DNA of 60,000 bases from Antedon mediterranea (lineage: Eukaryota > Echinodermata > Crinoidea > Comatulida > Antedonidae), in assembly GCF_964355755.1 (NCBI RefSeq), contig NC_092677.1, positions 26,508,101 through 26,568,100 on the forward strand, given 5' to 3'. Every line of letters begins with the position of its first letter. Position 1 is the stretch's first letter. Both the position numbers and the translations under genes were made by a program. The notes under the pieces were generated by a model. The model made no database searches and was not told the origin of the DNA. It saw only the letters and a program-made list of their open reading frames with translations. Shown piece after piece: positions 57,874 through 60,000 of this stretch.

Positions 57874-59996
57874 ATGGATTCAAGAAGTGATTTAAGTTCA
57901 TCGGCTGCGATGGCTGGAGGTCAAAGTGGTGGCAACCTTCAGAACGTCTTCAAAGACTTCCATTCTCTTTATGTGGAACGTCTGCAAAAATTAGATGATA
58001 CTGGTGCTAGTAGAGATGACTCGCAAAAGGTATATTTACGCATTTCATACTACAACAATTATTCTTTACTACATTACTACTGCGCAAATCTGTTTTTTTA
58101 AATCTATATACTGTAGGTACAATAAAGTATATTTTCACAATTTTACTTACTTTCATAATTTGTATATTGCCCAGGTTTTGTCCTCTGAAAAATTAATTGT
58201 TTTTGTCAAATACGCCATTTTAATGTCACATAATAGTTATTCACTTTGACCAAAAATTTTATTGAAAACAAATTATTTACCTACTGAAAAAACTGTAATT
58301 TTTTTATGCAAAAAAATAGTCAAATTAGCTGCCAGCCAATGTGATTTTGGTTGAATTTAACGGTTTAGTTTGTCATTTTTTAAGTGAAAACATAATTTTT
58401 TTCAGGTTTTTTTTTCTATGGAAGCGATTAACTTTATTAAAACTACAAAATGGCCATTTCAAAGTTTGATTTTATTAATCTTAATTTTTCATGTTTTTGG
58501 GGGACAAACATCTTTAAATGTTAAACTATCCACATCCATATATTTGAGATTATGAAATTTTAGATTGTCAGAGTTAATCCAATAATATATTATTATTTTT
58601 ATTTAGAAAAAAGTGCGTATTTTGCAATCTTATGTAAATGATTTGAGTGAACAAAATGAGATGTTGGTAAAAACTGTTGAAGATCTGGAAAAAGAGGCTA
58701 ATGATAGGGTTGCTCTGTTGGAGTCTAAGTTACATCGAACCTCAAGCACAGTAAAGGTTAGATATTCATTTTACATACAGTAACAATAGTTTATTATTAT
58801 TATTAGTCTTTGTAAGTTAAATGGGAAAGTAAGGGTTTAAAATAGAATCCTGTAAACATGTCAAAACATTTAAGGCAGTTTACCTATTTATCAAATGCCT
58901 CACAATCATGATTTTAACTCAAAAGTTTGGTGGAATCATCCATGATTTATCTAGAATCCTGTACGATTTTAACCATTAATTTTGACCAATAATTCATAAT
59001 GAATACTGTACATCTACTGTACAGTAGTGAAAATATATAATTGACTGTTATAATAGTTACCTATAATATTTGTATTTGCACACAGGAATACATAAGTCGT
59101 TCATCAGATCTTGAACAGGAAATGCGAAACCTGATTATACAAAAGGGAAACTTACAACGTGCATTAGAAGTAAGCTATTTCTATTGCCAACATACTTTTC
59201 AATCAATGTTTTAATGATTAATAGAATGACGCAAACAATTTTATCTTTGTTGTATTATTTTTATTTCTGATACAAAAATGAAAAATGAATTCTCATAGCA
59301 AAACATATAGATTGTCATATATATTTCATATCTAATAATAATAAAAAGAAATGATTTTTAATTTTATTTTTATTAAACTTTGTTTAATGGGCGTGACTCA
59401 TAACAACCGAGACTGGCATGCATGATGCCCTCAACACAAAACGGTACAAACACGAAAAACATATCACATAATTTAGTACTGTACTGTACTTGTGCACCTC
59501 AGGGATGTCACCACGCTGGTGGCGCCGGATGGCCCGTCCAGCACTCAAAATTTCGACCACGATTTTACAGGCTGCCGACCACCACTATTATTTATTAATC
59601 ATTACGATATTTATATTTAAGGCCTAACTGAAAGTCGTACTAAAACATTTGACATAGCATATCGTTAACAACAGACAAGTTAGCCTCATAGATAAGCCTA
59701 TTATTTAGCACTTAGCATTTTCCTTAATTTAATAAGGTTGCTTGAGTACAATTCAAGAATCTTAACTAAGTAGCTTCCAGTACTTTCATCTCTCATGCTA
59801 TTATGTACTCATTATCATCAACGTTTTGATCATTTACTAATTGACCGTACTTTGTATCTACCAGGACCTTGAACATCGGTTTGAGCGTTTATCAGAAGAA
59901 GAAGAAAACTCACGATGCGAGAACAATGACCTCAATCATGACATTAACGTGATGCTCGGTATAATAGCAAACGCACGCGCAACGAGTAGATGGGAG
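57874..59996 (+). CDS. Coiled-coil protein, 5' part (gene runs off the window)
   Basis: Four in-phase exons (plus): 57874-58029, 58607-58756, 59086-59169, 59865-59996, the last followed by a donor at the window edge; 174 residues seen. It starts MDSRSDLSSSAAMAGG, a small disordered head. It then becomes heptad-rich: VRILQSYVNDLSEQNEML, VEDLEKEANDRVALLESKL, SRSSDLEQEMRNLIIQKG, HRFERLSEEEENSRCENNDL. The last residues read MLGIIANARATSRWE. The coiled coil is clear, but I cannot name the family. Each exon is a whole number of codons (phase 0), typical of coiled-coil genes. A cytoskeletal, ciliary or centrosomal role is only a guess. Confidence 0.8.
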
Positions 59997-60000
59997 GTGA

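Overview
This is a eukaryotic window: AT-rich, with spliced genes, consensus GT-AG introns and many dispersed repeats. The proteins match deuterostome orthologues (SDHD, an SLC13 transporter, p22phox/CYBA, CDT1, DPM1, a C18orf21 homologue). The dense transposons, palindromic MITEs, tRNA-derived SINEs and a DIRS retrotransposon suggest a marine invertebrate deuterostome, probably an echinoderm. The phylum is inferred and not proven. All gene models were built by hand from splice signals, reading-phase continuity and remembered family sequence.

Layout. 1-1.6 kb: AT-rich DNA and an 81-bp tandem repeat. 1.7-7.15 kb: a GC-rich, apparently intact DIRS-type tyrosine-recombinase retrotransposon (gag-like, RT/RNase H and recombinase ORFs, inverted terminal repeats, internal complementary region). 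7.2-24.4 kb: repeat-rich and gene-poor, with MITEs, SINEs, two tandem arrays and a few isolated minus-strand exon-like segments of an unidentified gene (12.5, 15.45, 17.5 and perhaps 20.9 and 21.1 kb). 24.6-25.6 kb: SDHD (minus). 27.9-35.6 kb: a 12-exon SLC13-family transporter (minus). 39.4-42.2 kb: CYBA/p22phox (minus, 5 exons). 42.7-49.4 kb: CDT1 (plus, 10 exons), head-to-head with CYBA. 50.6-54.5 kb: DPM1 (minus, 9 exons), convergent with CDT1. 54.7-56.1 kb: a C18orf21 (UPF0711) homologue (plus, 5 exons), head-to-head with DPM1 across about 150 bp. 57.9 kb to the end: the 5' part of a coiled-coil gene (plus) that leaves the window.

The genes are housekeeping or metabolic and do not form one pathway: respiratory complex II, anion transport, NADPH oxidase, replication licensing, dolichol-phosphate-mannose synthesis, a probable RNase MRP-associated protein. 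Their arrangement is the interesting part: two divergent pairs with short shared promoters, and a CYBA-CDT1 neighbourhood that is also linked in human.

The strongest repeat signal is a MITE family (termini AGCTCTGTCTACACTATCAA, three-base TAA/TTA duplications) with about fifteen copies. Several lie just past the 3' ends of genes. A second family (GGTTCCCACTAG termini) uses the same target duplications. A pogo-like element sits inside the donor-site region of CDT1 exon 4.
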